Source: Symbiodinium natans (lineage: Eukaryota > Sar > Dinophyceae > Suessiales > Symbiodiniaceae). From it: a stretch of DNA of 27,500 nucleotides. This document shows, one piece after another, positions 25,498 to 27,500 of this stretch (positions are counted from its first letter, which is position 1; every line of letters starts with the position of its first letter). The DNA is taken from positions 96,763 to 124,262 of the forward strand of contig CAJNDS010002628.1 of the NCBI GenBank assembly GCA_905221605.1, written 5' to 3'. The notes under the pieces were generated by a model. The model did not search any database. It was not told the origin of the DNA and saw only the letters and a program-made list of their open reading frames with translations. A program made the translations under genes and the position numbers.

Positions 25498-25610
25498 CTA
25501 AATTTTCAAAAAACCCCTAAACCCTCAAAAGCCTTCAAATTCTAAATGGCTGCCCTTCTAAAACTTTATGGAGCCACAAGACACACATTTCAGAAGCAAG
25601 ATGTACATAC

Positions 25611-25705
25611 AAAAACACTAGTGTTTTTATAGGGGATCATATCAAAGAGCTTTTTGTATTCCAGTACAGTTTTTACTGCATTTTTCCGAGGAAAAAGCAG
25701 AAAAT
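25611..25705. repeat. Two short palindromes in unique sequence
   Basis: AAAAACACTAGTGTTTTT is a perfect 18-bp palindrome near 25613. CTGCATTTTTCC...GGAAAAAGCAG (about 25677-25700) forms a second hairpin. There is no coding signal. Confidence 0.7.
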
Positions 25706-25734
25706 CAGACAAAGACGAAGACCGGAAAACCATA

Positions 25735-25781
25735 GGTGTGGATCATGGGGGGGGGGGTGACCATATATATATATATATATT
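25735..25781. repeat. Right arm of the long-range inverted repeat
   Basis: GTGTGGATCAT, ten G, six bases and (AT)n: reverse complement of 22723-22765. Confidence 0.8.
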
Positions 25782-25799
25782 TGTTCCCTAAATTCTTGC

Positions 25800-26660
25800 A
25801 GAGCCCTAAACCCCAAACCGGGAGGGCTGCCGAAATCTAGCGTTTAGGGTTTAGGGATGCAGAATTGCGTGTTGAGGGTTTGCGCAACATTGTTGGCTCC
25901 GATCACGACGTCTGGACGACGTCCTCAAGCACCGAATAAAGCCTACAGTCTAAACCCTAAACCCTGAACCCTAAACCCTAAACCCTAAACCTTAAACGCA
26001 AAGCCTTCAGGATTATTCACAAAACGCATGAAACCTTAAGCCCTGAACCCTTTGTCCCCATAAACCTCACTAAGAGAGATGCCAGGGGCTAAAGTACTTG
26101 GTCGCCTAGGGCCTGCAACGCTAAAGGTTCTGGGTTTAGGGTTTGAGGGTTCAGGGTCCTAAACCCTAAACCCTAAACCCTAAACCCTAAACCCTAAACC
26201 CTAAACCCTAAATTAGGAAGCCCAACCTCCTACAAAGTGCTCAGAGCTCGGGGCGAGGGGGGGGGGGGGGGGGGGGGAGGATCAAGGAAGGGGTTTCAGG
26301 TGTCAGACCTTTGGGCTGTTGATTCCCAGACCCCAAACCCTAAACCCCAAACCCCACCCCTAAACCCCAATCCCCAAACCCTAAACCCTAAACCCTAAAC
26401 CTTAAACCCCAAACCCCAAATCCTAAACCCCAAACCCTAAACCCTAAACCCCCATCTCCAGGCCTGGCATTGACATCCCGGTCCTTCCGGAAGGCCCCGG
26501 CGCACATGTTGCACTCTTGGAGCTTCGGGGCGAGGGGTTTGGGGTTTAGGGCTTAGGGTTCAGGGTTCAGGGTTTAGGGTTCAGGCTTTAGGGTCTTAGG
26601 GTTTTAGGGTTTAGGGTTTGGGGTTTAGGATTCAGGGTTTAGGGTTTAGGGCTTGCACGT
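25800..26660. repeat. Telomere-like arrays in both orientations with a 21-nt G run
   Basis: CCCTAAA at 25952-25998, 26158-26212 and 26330-26450 (with CCCCAAA variants). TTTAGGG at 25840-25856 and 26535-26655. Poly-G (21) at 26257-26277. The intervening unique sequence shows no gene. Confidence 0.85.
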
Positions 26661-27325
26661 TCGTAGTGCCAACTGATTAGCGGGTGCGACATGCGGATTA
26701 CATGTTGCTATCTGCATGTCCCCGTGCGATCCCAGCAACCTTGCGAACACCGCGGTCGCACACTGACTCCCTACCGCAAGATAAATGCTCGCGCACACGT
26801 GCGCGCACTCCTGCGATACCTGCGTGCTTCTTCAGTCGAGTCACAGAGCTGAGCCAGTTGCAGGGTTTGGCGTTGAGATCTTTGGGATTTGGGCTCGAGG
26901 GGCTTTGGAAAGGTTGAGGGGTGCAGGGTGATGGGCGCTCTGAACGAGTAAAGGCTGTAAGAACAAGGATGAGGTCCTCAAATCCCAGCTTGTGGTCTCT
27001 TGGGGCAGACGGGTTTCGAGCAGCTTCTACCGAAGTCAGAGTAGCCGAAAAAGCCCAAGGAACCCCAAACCCTAAACCCTAAACCCTGGCTTGGGAGAGT
27101 GTGGGTGCCCTTCGAGTTTTTGCGTGCAGCCCGATATCCTCAACCCGCGTCCTTTGCAAACCCCCTTTCTCCTCCCTGAAGAGGGAACCTATTTGCAGAA
27201 GAATCACCCAAAGAATCGAGCAAAACTTCCTTGCAAGGGTCATAGAGGGATTTCGGGTGTACATTTTTCAGAAATGAGCGCCCCGGCCTGTCACAATCAT
27301 AGCAGCCAATACAGTCCTCTTGTTA
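26661..27325. other. Mostly unique sequence without a supported gene
   Basis: About 660 bp with only a small CCCTAAA patch (27066-27087). Short open frames exist on both strands (26684-26917, 27091-27360) but show no domain, no composition unlike shuffled DNA, and run into repeats. A short hairpin ATAGCAGCC...GGCTGCTAT lies at about 27299-27337. Confidence 0.55.
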
Positions 27326-27339
27326 CAGGCTGCTATTGG

Positions 27340-27420
27340 GCCCTAAACCCTAATCCCTAAACCCTACACCCTACACCCTACACCCTACACCCTAAACCCT
27401 AAACCCTAAACCCTAAACCC
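27340..27420. repeat. CCCTAAA/CCCTACA array
   Basis: Heptamers include four to five consecutive CCCTACA variants (about 27361-27392) before returning to CCCTAAA. Block-wise variants like this suggest local duplication after mutation. Confidence 0.88.
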
Positions 27421-27500
27421 TAAGTGGTCAAGGCTCTTTTCTGAAAAGGTGGGAGAGTCTATTCATCGTTAGGACTCTGGCTTTGGTCTTCAGACCGGAG

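Noticed and set aside
27041-27060. Possible dinoflagellate spliced-leader relic (GTAGCC......GCCCAAG)
   Set aside because: The ends resemble the spliced leader but the central six bases differ completely; likely coincidence.

Overview
The window looks like nuclear DNA of a dinoflagellate, most likely Symbiodiniaceae or another member of the Suessiales. Four things point there. (i) Arabidopsis-type telomeric heptamers (TTTAGGG/CCCTAAA) are scattered everywhere in both orientations. (ii) An ankyrin gene carries the N-terminal 'MLRV..ISGEEL' ubiquitin-like module that I associate with dinoflagellate ankyrin proteins. (iii) A Ty1/copia polyprotein has the expanded domain set typical of dinoflagellate copia elements. 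(iv) Introns use GC or GT donors and contain repeated elements. The taxonomic call is inference; no rRNA, spliced-leader or tRNA gene is present to fix it.

Layout. 1-1100: degenerate telomere-like repeats. 1110-2377 (+): a small ankyrin-repeat gene, modelled as three exons; one intron coincides with a short terminal-inverted-repeat (TIR) element that has a TTTAGGG array as cargo. 2378-5280: a patchwork of short inverted-repeat elements, telomeric arrays and a set of unique-sequence cassettes that appears twice (2803-3640 and 4430-4890). 5280-11350: almost only telomere-like repeats, an 8-mer TTTTAGGG-type array, long poly-C/poly-G runs and a few foldback elements. 11359-20249 (-): a complete 8.9-kb Ty1/copia LTR retrotransposon with 191-bp LTRs differing at one base, inserted inside a TTTAGGG array with a TTTAG target duplication. 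20250-22690: telomere-like repeats, T-rich tandem repeats and a C-rich tract. 22723-25781: a segment bounded by an inverted repeat. It holds a 49-bp palindromic minisatellite that flips orientation, TTTAGTG-rich sequence in a ~307-bp higher-order repeat, and five copies of a 37-bp palindrome. 25782-27500: more telomere-like repeats with no gene that I can support.

The retrotransposon is the richest object. Read on the minus strand, its domains run Gag, zinc knuckle, aspartic protease, two SAP/HeH-like segments, an ExoX-C/DUF3820-like motif, a 2-oxoglutarate/Fe(II) dioxygenase-like double-stranded beta-helix domain, integrase, reverse transcriptase, RNase H. The catalytic residues of protease, oxygenase-like domain, integrase, RT and RNase H are all visible. 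The frame is interrupted at about six places although the LTRs are almost identical, so this copy is recent but broken, or the assembly carries indels. A dioxygenase-like domain in a retroelement of an organism group whose DNA contains 5-hydroxymethyluracil is the most interesting lead. The telomere-array-carrying, intron-forming TIR elements are the second.
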